Shown: positions 48,531 through 56,183 of the stretch, in pieces
Layout of the letters: each line of letters starts with the position of its first letter
Numbering within the stretch: the first letter of the stretch is position 1
Origin: Variovorax boronicumulans NBRC 103145
Lineage (GTDB): Bacteria > Pseudomonadota > Gammaproteobacteria > Burkholderiales > Burkholderiaceae_C
Assembly (NCBI RefSeq): GCF_001591345.1
Contig: NZ_BCUS01000030.1
Coordinates: forward strand, 1-59,781
Length of the DNA: 59,781 nucleotides
Direction of reading: 5' to 3'
Notes under the pieces: generated by a model
The model's database searches: none
The model's input: only the letters and a program-made list of their open reading frames with translations
Told to the model about the DNA's origin: nothing
Made by a program: the position numbers and the translations under genes

Positions 48531-49727
48531 TCACTTCCAGAGGGCGCAGCGGCTTTCGGCCTTCGTGGTGAAGACTTCTTCGCCCTTCAACTTCTGGACC
48601 ACCTTGTAGTAGTCCCACGGCTGCTTGGATTCGGCCGGCGACTTGACCTGCACCAGGTACATGTCGTGCACGAAGCGGCCGTCGGCGCGGATGCTGCCCT
48701 TGGCGTAGAAGTCGTCGATGGGCGTGGACTTGAGCGTGGCCATGACCTTGTCGGCATCGACCGTCTTGGCGGCCTGCACGGCCTTCAGGTAGGTCATGGT
48801 GGCCGAGTAGTCGGCGGCCTGGATGTCGGTGGGCATGCGCTTGGTCTTCTCGAAGAAGCGCTTGCCGAAGGCGCGCGTCTTGTCGTCCAGGTTCCAGTCC
48901 CAGCTGGTGGTGAGCAGCAGGCCTTCGGTGTTCTTCAGGCCCAGGCTGTGCACGTCGGTCACGAACACCAGCAGGCCCACCATCTTCATGCTCTTGGTGA
49001 TGCCGAACTCTTTCGCGGCCTTGATGCTGTTGATGGTGTCGCCGCCGGCATTGGCCAGCGCCAGCACCTGCGCCTTGGAGTTCTGCGCCTGCAGCAGGAA
49101 GGACGAGAAGTCGGAGGTGTTGAGCGGCGCCTTCACCGAGCCCAGCACGGTGCCGCCCTTTTCCTTCACGACCTTGGTCGCGTCGGCTTCGAGGGCCTGG
49201 CCGAAGGCGTAGTCGGCGGTCAGGAAGTACCAGCTCTTGTCGCCACGGCCGATCACGGCCGCGCCGGTACCCTTGGCGAGCGCGACGGTGTCGTAGGCGT
49301 AGTGCACGGTGTAGGGCGAGCACTGCTCGTTGGTGAGCGCCGAGCTGCCCGCGCCGTTCACGACGAAGACGCGCTTCTTCTCCTGCGCCACCTTGGCCAT
49401 GGCCAGGGCCGTGCCGGAGCTGGTGCCGCCGAACAGCATGGTCAGGCCCTGCGTGTCGATCCACTCGCGCGCCTTGGAGGCGGCGATGTCGGCCTTGTTC
49501 TGGTGGTCGGCCGTGAGCAGCTCGATGGGCATGCCGTTGACCTTGCCGCCGAAGTCGTCGATGGCCATCTGGATCGCCAGCGCGCCGTTCTTGCCTTCGA
49601 CGTCGGCGTACAGGCTCGACATGTCGGTGACGAAGCCGATCTTGACCTTGTCCTGTGCCTGGGCGGCACCGGCGGCCAGCGCAGCGGCGGCGAAAACGGC
49701 GGAGAGAGCGAATGTGGTGGTCTTCAT
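48531..49727 (-). CDS. LivK-type periplasmic substrate-binding protein (2)
   Basis: A 398-residue binding protein of the type I (Leu/Ile/Val) fold. The signal peptide ends at AAGAAQAQ. KIGFVTDMSSLYADVEGKNG opens the first lobe, and YFLTADYAFGQALEAD, LANAGGDTINSIKAAKEFGI and the C-terminal EVFTTKAESRCALWK follow. The neighbour at 49759 is about the same length and very similar, clearly a tandem duplicate. Many relatives in Burkholderiales are annotated as binding amides or aromatic acids. AGGAAC precedes the ATG. Confidence 0.9.
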   Translation of the reverse strand: MKTTTFALSAVFAAAALAAGAAQAQDKVKIGFVTDMSSLYADVEGKNGALAIQMAIDDFGGKVNGMPIELLTADHQNKADIAASKAREWIDTQGLTMLFGGTSSGTALAMAKVAQEKKRVFVVNGAGSSALTNEQCSPYTVHYAYDTVALAKGTGAAVIGRGDKSWYFLTADYAFGQALEADATKVVKEKGGTVLGSVKAPLNTSDFSSFLLQAQNSKAQVLALANAGGDTINSIKAAKEFGITKSMKMVGLLVFVTDVHSLGLKNTEGLLLTTSWDWNLDDKTRAFGKRFFEKTKRMPTDIQAADYSATMTYLKAVQAAKTVDADKVMATLKSTPIDDFYAKGSIRADGRFVHDMYLVQVKSPAESKQPWDYYKVVQKLKGEEVFTTKAESRCALWK

Positions 49728-49758
49728 GGATGTTGTTCCTGTGGGGTGTTCGGTGGTG

Positions 49759-50958
49759 TCACTTCCAGAGCGTGCACTTGGACTCGGCCTTGGTGGTGAA
49801 CACCGTGTCGCCGGGCAGCTTCTTCACGAGCTTGTAGTAGTCCCACGGCGTCTTCGATTCGGCGGGCGACTTGACCTGCATCAGGTACATGTCGTGCACG
49901 TAGCGGCCGTCGGGGCGGATCTGGCCGGTGCCGAAGAAGTCGTTGAGCTTCATCTTCTTGAGCTCGGCCATGACCTTGTCGGCATCGTCGGTCTTGGCGG
50001 CGTCCACGGCCTTGAGGTAGGTCATGGTGGCCGAATAGTCGGCGGCCTGGATCTCGGTGGGCATGCGCTTGGTCTTGTCGAAGAAGCGCTTGGCGAACTT
50101 GCGGGTCTCGTCGTTCAGGTCCCAGTACCAGCTGGTGGTGAACTGCAGGCCTTCGGTGTTCTTCAGGCCCAGGCTGTGCACGTCGCTCAAAAAGATCAGC
50201 AGGCCGGCCAGCTTCATGGTCTTGCCGATGCCGAATTCCTTGGCCGCCTTGATGCTGTTGACGGTGTCGCCGCCCGCATTGGCCAGGCCGAGGATCTGCG
50301 CCTTGGAGTTCTGTGCCTGCAGCAGGAACGAGGAGAAGTCGGACGCATTGAGCGGGTGGCGCACCGCGCCGACGATCGTGCCGCCCTTGGCCTTCACGAC
50401 GGTGGAGGTGTCGGCTTCGAGCGCGTGGCCGAAGGCGTAGTCGGCCGTCAGGAAGAACCAGGTCTTGCCGCCGCCGTCGACCACCGCGGCGCCGGTGCCC
50501 TTGGCGAGCGCGACGGTGTCGTAGGCGTAGTGCACGGTGTAGGGCGAGCACTGTTCGTTGGTGAGCGCCGAGGAGGCCGCGCCGTTGTTGAAGTACACGC
50601 GCTTCTTCTCGGCCGCGACCTTGGCCAGCGCCAGGCCCACGCCCGAGTTGGTGCCGCCGAAGACCATGCTCAGGCCTTGCGTGTCGATCCACTCGCGCGC
50701 CTTCGAGGCGGCGATGTCGGGCTTGTTCTGGTGGTCGACGGTGAGCAGCTCGACCGGCTTGCCGGCCGCCTTGCCACCGAAGTCGTCGATGGCCATCTGG
50801 ATCGCCAGCGCGCCGTTCTTGCCTTCGAGGTCGGCGTACAGGCTGGACATGTCGGTGATGAAGCCGATCTTGACCTTGTCCTGGCCTTGCGCCTGGGCGG
50901 ACGCTGCGAGCGCCAGTGCGCTGAAAGCCAGGGCGAAAGCGGTGAGCTGATTTTTCAT
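49759..50958 (-). CDS. LivK-type periplasmic substrate-binding protein (1)
   Basis: A 399-residue binding protein, starting at the ATG at 50958, which has GGAG six bases upstream (an ATG seven codons earlier has none). The signal peptide ends at ASAQAQGQ. It shares the same series as the next gene, for example KIGFITDMSSLYADLEGKNG and the C-terminal TVFTTKAESKCTLWK. The differences are scattered, as expected for a duplicate that has diverged in specificity. It follows livF by 34 bases. Confidence 0.9.
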   Translation of the reverse strand: MKNQLTAFALAFSALALAASAQAQGQDKVKIGFITDMSSLYADLEGKNGALAIQMAIDDFGGKAAGKPVELLTVDHQNKPDIAASKAREWIDTQGLSMVFGGTNSGVGLALAKVAAEKKRVYFNNGAASSALTNEQCSPYTVHYAYDTVALAKGTGAAVVDGGGKTWFFLTADYAFGHALEADTSTVVKAKGGTIVGAVRHPLNASDFSSFLLQAQNSKAQILGLANAGGDTVNSIKAAKEFGIGKTMKLAGLLIFLSDVHSLGLKNTEGLQFTTSWYWDLNDETRKFAKRFFDKTKRMPTEIQAADYSATMTYLKAVDAAKTDDADKVMAELKKMKLNDFFGTGQIRPDGRYVHDMYLMQVKSPAESKTPWDYYKLVKKLPGDTVFTTKAESKCTLWK

Positions 50959-50992
50959 GGATGTCTCCAGCAGTGGCAAGGGGTGAAAGAAC

Positions 50993-51700
50993 TCAGACGC
51001 CGAGCAACTCGGTCAGCACGGGCATCTTGGCTTCGAGCTCGGCGGCGCCGAACTTTTCGACGATGCGGCCGTGCTCCATCACGTAGAAGCGGTCGGCCAG
51101 CGGCGCGGCGAAGCGGAAGTTCTGCTCGACCATGACGATGGTGTAGCCCTTGGCGCGCAGCGTGGTGATCATGCGGGCCAGCGCCTGCACGATGACGGGC
51201 GCCAGGCCTTCGGAGATTTCGTCGAGCAGCAGCAGCTTGGCGCCGGTGCGCAGGATGCGCGCCACGGCCAGCATCTGCTGCTCGCCGCCCGACAGGCGCG
51301 TGCCCTGGCTGTGGCGGCGCTCGGCCAGGTTGGGGAACATGGCGTAGATCTCGTCGACCGACATGCCCTGCCCCGCGCCCTTGAGTTCGGGCGGCAGCAT
51401 CAGGTTTTCTTCGCACGAGAGGCTGGCGAAGATGCCGCGCTCTTCGGGGCAGTAGCCGATGCCCAGGTGGGCGATGCGGTGCGTCGCCATCGAGACGGTC
51501 TCGACGCCGTTGACCTTGATGCTGCCCTTGCGGGCGCCGGTGAGCCCCATCACGGCGCGCATCGTCGTCGTGCGGCCCGCGCCATTGCGGCCCAGCAGCG
51601 TGACGACTTCGCCCGGCTGCACGACCATGTCGACGCCGTGCAGCACGTGCGATTCGCCGTACCAGGCCTGCAGACCCTTGATTTCGAGTGCAGCGGTCAT
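50993..51700 (-). CDS. livF: ABC transporter ATPase LivF
   Basis: A 235-residue ABC ATPase. The Walker A loop reads GRNGAGRTT (37-45), with arginine R43 where lysine is normal. The signature RLSGGEQQMLAVARILRTG, the Walker B LLLLDEISEGLAP and the His-loop region (IVMVEQNFRF) are present. Its ATG shares one base with the stop of livG (TGATG), showing coupled translation. Arg in this position occurs in LivF relatives as I recall, so it need not mean loss of activity. Confidence 0.92.
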   Translation of the reverse strand: MTAALEIKGLQAWYGESHVLHGVDMVVQPGEVVTLLGRNGAGRTTTMRAVMGLTGARKGSIKVNGVETVSMATHRIAHLGIGYCPEERGIFASLSCEENLMLPPELKGAGQGMSVDEIYAMFPNLAERRHSQGTRLSGGEQQMLAVARILRTGAKLLLLDEISEGLAPVIVQALARMITTLRAKGYTIVMVEQNFRFAAPLADRFYVMEHGRIVEKFGAAELEAKMPVLTELLGV

Positions 51701-52470
51701 CAGTGAGCCCCCTGCATTTCGCCGTCGGTGGTGCCCATGTAGGCCTCCATCACCTGCGGGTTCTTCGAGACTTCGGCGTACGGGCCTTCGGCCAGCACGG
51801 CGCCGCGCTGCAGCACCGTGATGGTGTCGGCGATGGTCGAGACCACGCTCATGTTGTGTTCGACCATCAGGATGGTGCGTCCGGCCGACACGCGCTTGAT
51901 GAGCTCGGCCACGCGGTGCACGTCTTCGTGGCCCATGCCCTGCGTGGGTTCGTCCAGCAGCATCAGCTCGGGCTCCATGGCCAGCGTGGTGGCGATCTCG
52001 AGCGCGCGCTTGCGGCCGTAGGGCAGGTTCACGGTCTGTTCGTCGGCCAGCTCTTCGAGGCCCACCTCGGCGAGCAGCTCGCGGGCGCGCGCATCGAGCG
52101 GCTTGAGCGACTTCTCGCTCTTCCAGAAGTGGTACGAGGTGCCGAGCTTGCGCTGCAGGCCCAGGCGCACGTTCTCGAGCAGCGTGAGGTGCGGGAACAC
52201 GGCGGAGATCTGGAACGAGCGGATCACGCCGCGCCGCGCGATCTGCGCCGGGCGTTCGCCCGTGATGTCGTGGCCGTTGAACAGGATCGTGCCGGCCGTG
52301 GGCTCGAGGAATTTGGTGAGCAGGTTGAAGCAGGTCGTCTTGCCGGCACCGTTGGGGCCGATGAGCGCGTGGATCGAACCGCGCTTCACCGAGAGGTCGA
52401 CCTTGCTGACCGCGGTGAATCCCTTGAATTCCTTGGTGAGCTGGCGTGTTTCAAGAATGACGTCGCTCAT
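51700..52470 (-). CDS. livG: ABC transporter ATPase LivG
   Basis: A 256-residue ABC ATPase, first gene of the liv operon. Walker A is the normal GPNGAGKT (38-45), Walker B with the catalytic Glu is LMLLDEPTQGMG, and the LivG-type insert around RKLGTSYHFWKSEKSLKPLD is present. The signature NLPYGRKRALEIATTL is a variant of LSGGQ, normal for LivG. It forms a heterodimer with LivF. Upstream lies a 340-base region with three dyads. Confidence 0.92.
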   Translation of the reverse strand: MSDVILETRQLTKEFKGFTAVSKVDLSVKRGSIHALIGPNGAGKTTCFNLLTKFLEPTAGTILFNGHDITGERPAQIARRGVIRSFQISAVFPHLTLLENVRLGLQRKLGTSYHFWKSEKSLKPLDARARELLAEVGLEELADEQTVNLPYGRKRALEIATTLAMEPELMLLDEPTQGMGHEDVHRVAELIKRVSAGRTILMVEHNMSVVSTIADTITVLQRGAVLAEGPYAEVSKNPQVMEAYMGTTDGEMQGAH

Positions 52471-52810
52471 CTCGCGGCGTCGTCCGTGTGCGGAAAAAAG
52501 AAATCGGTCATGCGGTCCATCTCAATGCGCCACCATCGAGCGCGGACCGATTGTTGGTGGCTGCTATGCAATTGCATACTGGGGCAAATGCCTATGCTGC
52601 ACTGCAACCATTCACAGAGTGCGCACCCTCTGTGCGAGCGACTGTCGTCCCGACGACATTGCGCACCGCAGCACGCACACCTGCGAACGCGCGATGCATG
52701 CACGCGCACCATCATGAGGATGTCGAGCACGCATGCACGCTTCGTGAAAAACTCGCGTGCCCGCTGCGCTGCCACGATGCGCTTTCACCCGGATTGAATC
52801 CATCACCGCC
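52471..52810. promoter_or_regulatory. Regulatory region between livG and the epimerase gene
   Basis: No gene is supported here. The region must hold the liv promoter (minus) and the epimerase promoter (plus). It contains a 14-base perfect palindrome TATGCAATTGCATA (52565-52578), an inverted repeat CACAGAG-N8-CTCTGTG (52613-52634) and another TGTCGTC-CC-GACGACA (52643-52658). The first stands 95-108 bases before livG. I could not find a convincing -35/-10 pair on either strand. Three perfect dyads within 94 bases suggest several regulators or a large nucleoprotein complex. Confidence 0.5.
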
Positions 52811-54019
52811 ATGCCGAACTTCCGCTCACCCGAATTCCTTGCCAGCCACATCGCCCACACGCTGGCGTTCTACGCGCCGCGCAGCCGCGATGCCTCGGGC
52901 GGCTTCTTCCATTTCTTCAAGGACGACGGCACCGTGTACGACCGCCGCACGCGCCACCTCGTGAGCAGCACGCGCTTCGTGTTCAACCACGCGATGGCCT
53001 GGCGCCGCTTCGGCCGGCCCGACGACCTCGCGGCGGTGCGGCACGGCCTGGCGTTTTTGCAGACCGCGCATGCGCAGCCGAATGGTGGCTATGCATGGCA
53101 GATCGACTGGGATGGCCATCAAGCCACCGTGCAGGACGGCACGCAGCACTGCTACGGCCTGGCCTTCGTGCTGCTCGCGCACGCGCATGCGCTGATGGCC
53201 GGCGTCGAGGAAGCACGCGCCGGCCTCGCGCACACCCGCGATCTGATGGAACGGCATTTCTGGGAGCCCACGCACCAGCTGTACGCCGACGAGGCCACGC
53301 CAAGCTGGCAGGTCGGCCCCTACCGCGGCCAGAACGCCAACATGCACGCCTGCGAGGCGATGCTCGCGGCCTACGACGCCACGCGCGAGCCCTTCTACCT
53401 CGAGCGCGCGCGCACGCTCGCCGAAAGCATCACGGGCCGGCAGGCCGCGCTCGCCGACGGGCTGGTGTGGGAGCACTATCGCGAGGACTGGTCGGTCGAC
53501 TGGGACTACAACCGCGGCGACAAGACCAACATCTTCCGGCCCTGGGGCTTCCAGACCGGCCACCTCACGGAATGGGCCAAGCTGCTGTTGCAGCTCGAGG
53601 GCCACCTCGGCCCCGACGCGCCCGGCACCGAATGGCTCGTGCCGCGCGCACGCCACTTCTTCGACACCGCGATGCAGCGCGGCTGGGACGCCGCACACGG
53701 CGGGCTGGTCTACGGCTTCGGGCCCGACGGCGCGGTGTGCGACGGCGACAAGTACTTCTGGGTGCAGGCCGAAAGCTTCGCCGCCGCCGCCCTGCTCGCG
53801 GTGCGCACGGGCGACGTCGGCTACTGGGACTGGTACGACCGGATCTGGGCCTACAGCTGGGGCCACTTCGTCGACCACGCGCACGGCGCGTGGTATCGCA
53901 TCCTCACGCCGCAGAACGCGAAGATCAGCGACGAGAAGAGCCCGGCGGGCAAGACCGATTACCACACGATGGGTGCGTGCCATGACGTGCTGAAGGCGCT
54001 GGGCCACGGCGTGAAGTAG
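52811..54019 (+). CDS. AGE-family epimerase/isomerase (D-mannose isomerase-like)
   Basis: A 402-residue (alpha/alpha)6-barrel enzyme of the N-acylglucosamine 2-epimerase family. RFVFNHAMAWRRFGR, QNANMHACEAMLAAYDATRE, FRPWGFQTGHLTEWAKLLL and KTDYHTMGACHDVLKALG hold the conserved catalytic histidines and barrel residues; the form is closer to mannose isomerase/YihS than to the N-acyl epimerases. It would interconvert an aldose and ketose such as mannose and fructose, without cofactor. The start at 52811 is chosen because the domain begins directly after; its ribosome site is poor. No sugar genes adjoin. Confidence 0.87.
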   Translation: MPNFRSPEFLASHIAHTLAFYAPRSRDASGGFFHFFKDDGTVYDRRTRHLVSSTRFVFNHAMAWRRFGRPDDLAAVRHGLAFLQTAHAQPNGGYAWQIDWDGHQATVQDGTQHCYGLAFVLLAHAHALMAGVEEARAGLAHTRDLMERHFWEPTHQLYADEATPSWQVGPYRGQNANMHACEAMLAAYDATREPFYLERARTLAESITGRQAALADGLVWEHYREDWSVDWDYNRGDKTNIFRPWGFQTGHLTEWAKLLLQLEGHLGPDAPGTEWLVPRARHFFDTAMQRGWDAAHGGLVYGFGPDGAVCDGDKYFWVQAESFAAAALLAVRTGDVGYWDWYDRIWAYSWGHFVDHAHGAWYRILTPQNAKISDEKSPAGKTDYHTMGACHDVLKALGHGVK

Positions 54020-54026
54020 CCACGCT

Positions 54027-54088
54027 GATCGTCACGATCCGCACAAATCTTGTGCGGCCACGCATCTACCCCGCAGCCCGCGGGCTGC
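54027..54088. other. Cluster of three perfect inverted repeats
   Basis: Between the epimerase and the cysteine hydrolase lie GATCGT-C-ACGATC (54027-54039), CCGCACAA-ATC-TTGTGCGG (54039-54057) and the palindrome GCAGCCCG-CGGGCTGC (54073-54088). The second can act as a terminator-like stem for the epimerase transcript, but no U-tract follows. The third stands 39 bases before the next ATG and might be an operator. Confidence 0.45.
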
Positions 54089-54126
54089 CTACGCTTCAGG
54101 CCTTCTTTCACTCACGCAGAGAACGC

Positions 54127-54744
54127 ATGAAGCACCCCAGCATCCGCAGCCTCACCGGCGCTGTGCCGACGAACCGCCTCGATCCCGCCAGCACGGCGCT
54201 GATCGCGATCGATTTCCAGAACGAGTACTTCGACGGGCGCATGCCCATTCCCGACGGGCTGGCCGCCCTGCGCCAGGCGCGGCGCCTGATCGATGCCGCC
54301 GACCGGCATGCGATGCCGGTGTTCCATGTGCAGCACGTGGCGCCCGCCGACAGCCCGATCTTCGCGGACGGCAGCCACGCCTTCGGCATCCACGACGAAC
54401 TGCACCCGGCGCCGCAACACGCCGTGCTGCGCAAGGCCACGCCGAGCGCTTTCGCCGGCACCACGCTCGAGGCCGAGCTGCAGGCGCGCGGCATCACGAC
54501 GCTGATCCTCGCGGGCCTCATGACGCACATGTGCGTGTCGGCCACGGCCTTCGACGCCGCACCGCGCGGCTACCAGAGCCTCATCGTGGGCGACGCCTGC
54601 GCGACGCGCGACCTCGACCTGGAGGAAGGCGGCGTGCTGGGCCACCGCGAGCTGCATCGTGCGGCGCTGCGCGGCGTGTCGGACGTGGTGGCCGAGGTTC
54701 GCTCGACCGACGAGGTGCTGCAACTACTGGAAGCGGGCCACTGA
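54127..54744 (+). CDS. Isochorismatase-family cysteine hydrolase
   Basis: A 205-residue cysteine hydrolase. The catalytic triad is D29 in AIDFQNEYF, K103 in VLRKATPSAFAGT and C136 in LMTHMCVSATAFDA. The family includes nicotinamidases, N-carbamoylsarcosine amidases and isochorismatases; no domain feature decides among them. The start is the ATG at 54127, with AGAGAAC upstream. It has no signal peptide. It lies between a sugar epimerase and a secreted cupin on the same strand, which gives no pathway hint. Confidence 0.88.
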   Translation: MKHPSIRSLTGAVPTNRLDPASTALIAIDFQNEYFDGRMPIPDGLAALRQARRLIDAADRHAMPVFHVQHVAPADSPIFADGSHAFGIHDELHPAPQHAVLRKATPSAFAGTTLEAELQARGITTLILAGLMTHMCVSATAFDAAPRGYQSLIVGDACATRDLDLEEGGVLGHRELHRAALRGVSDVVAEVRSTDEVLQLLEAGH

Positions 54745-54789
54745 CGCCCTGCCCTTCGCATGCCCCCACGAATCCACTCTCTTCGATCC

Positions 54790-55239
54790 ATGACCATGAA
54801 ACGCTCTTCTGCCCTGTTCCTCGCCCTGTCCTGTGCCCTGTGCGCACCGGGCTTCGCCACCGCCGCCACGCCGGCACCCCGCACGCCGATCTCGGCGCCC
54901 GCCGACACGTTGCAATGGCAGGCCCTCGCGGGCGGCATCCGCTACGCCAACGTGCGCGGCAACCTGACGGGCAATGGCCCCTACGAAGCCTTTGTCGAAT
55001 TCCCGGCCGGCTTCGACAACCCGCACCATCGCCACACGCAGGCGCTCCCGTCCGTCGTGCTCTCGGGCGTGTTCTACGCGATCTTCGATGACGGCAAGAA
55101 GGTGCTGTACCCGGCCGGTTCGTACTACCTGCTGCCGGCGCAGCTGCCGCACCGCAGCGGCTGCGAGCCGGGGGCGAACTGCCTGTTGTTCCAGTACCAA
55201 AGCGACCGCTTCGACCTGGTGCCGACCGCGGCGAAGTAA
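54790..55239 (+). CDS. Secreted cupin-domain protein
   Basis: A 149-residue protein with a clear signal peptide (LFLALSCALCAPGFATAA), so it is periplasmic. The cupin half-motif FDNPHHRHTQALPSVVLSG supplies three histidines, and LLPAQLPHRSG a fourth. It resembles small periplasmic cupins related to DUF4437 or ChrR-like metal-binding domains. Two ATG codons (54790 and 54796) are possible starts. It converges with the LysR gene, whose stop is 16 bases away. Function unknown. Confidence 0.8.
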   Translation: MTMKRSSALFLALSCALCAPGFATAATPAPRTPISAPADTLQWQALAGGIRYANVRGNLTGNGPYEAFVEFPAGFDNPHHRHTQALPSVVLSGVFYAIFDDGKKVLYPAGSYYLLPAQLPHRSGCEPGANCLLFQYQSDRFDLVPTAAK

Positions 55240-55255
55240 GGCGCGGCTGCCGCGC

Positions 55256-56164
55256 TCAGTCGCCCTGCCCGTCCGCGGGCAGGTAGCGCGCGGCGGCAAA
55301 GTCGACAAACGCCCGCACCTTCGGCGACAGGTGCCGGTTCTGCGGATACAGCGCGTACAGGTTCAACGGTTGCTGGCGGAATTCGGGCAGCACGCGCACC
55401 AGGTCGCCGCGCGCCACAGGGTCGCGCACGAGGAACGCCGGCGACGCCGCCAGCCCCGTGCCTGCCAGCGCGGCGCTGCGCAGCACGAGCCCGCTGTTGG
55501 CCTGCAGCCGCCCGCCGACATCGACTGTGTGGACGCTGCCGTCCGGCGCAGTGAAGCTGGGTTGTGCGGCCTTCGCAGCCAATGAATAGTTGAGGCAGTC
55601 GTGCGCCGCCAGGTCGGCGGGCGTGCGCGGCGTGCCGCGCCGCTGCAGGTAGGCGGGCGATGCCACCCACCACTCCTCGAAGCTGGCGAGGCGCTTGACG
55701 ATCAGCGTCGAATCCGAGAGTGCGTACGCCAGTCGCAATCCCACGTCGAAGCCCTCTTCGATCAGGTCGACGAAGCGGTCATTGCACACGAGGTCGGCCT
55801 TGACCTGCGGGTGCGCGTCGAGAAAAGCCGGCAGCCACTGCGCCAGTTCCTCCAGCCCGAAGGACATCGGCGCGTTGATACGCAGCAGGCCCGTGGGCTC
55901 GACCTGGTGCTGCGCCACGACCAGCGCCGCGGTCTCGACCTGGTCGAGGATCTGCCGCGCGTGCTCGTAGTAGGTCTGGCCCGCCTGCGTGAGCGCGAAG
56001 CGGCGCGTGGTGCGGTTCAGCAGCTGCACGCCCAGCGCCGTTTCCAGCTGCTTGACGTGGCGCGAGACCACCGTGTGCGACACGTCCATCGCGTCGGCCG
56101 CGGCGGTGAAGCCGCCGGCCTCCACGACGGCGCGGAACGCCTTCATGGCCGCGAACTGGTCCAT
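55256..56164 (-). CDS. LysR-family transcriptional regulator
   Basis: A 302-residue LysR regulator. The DNA-binding domain lies at about 1-60 (FTAAADAMDVSHTVVSRHVK), ending with LLNRTTRRFALTQAG, and the effector domain starts near LLRINAPMSFGLEELAQW. The form is that of the large group of LysR proteins related to DsdC/CrgA in which LINAPMSFG-like starts are common. It lies 19 bases after the EmrB-like gene on the same strand, so it is probably transcribed with the efflux operon. It may control it, which would make a feedback loop. Confidence 0.9.
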   Translation of the reverse strand: MDQFAAMKAFRAVVEAGGFTAAADAMDVSHTVVSRHVKQLETALGVQLLNRTTRRFALTQAGQTYYEHARQILDQVETAALVVAQHQVEPTGLLRINAPMSFGLEELAQWLPAFLDAHPQVKADLVCNDRFVDLIEEGFDVGLRLAYALSDSTLIVKRLASFEEWWVASPAYLQRRGTPRTPADLAAHDCLNYSLAAKAAQPSFTAPDGSVHTVDVGGRLQANSGLVLRSAALAGTGLAASPAFLVRDPVARGDLVRVLPEFRQQPLNLYALYPQNRHLSPKVRAFVDFAAARYLPADGQGD

Positions 56165-56183
56165 GCGCGAGCGCTGCCGGTTG

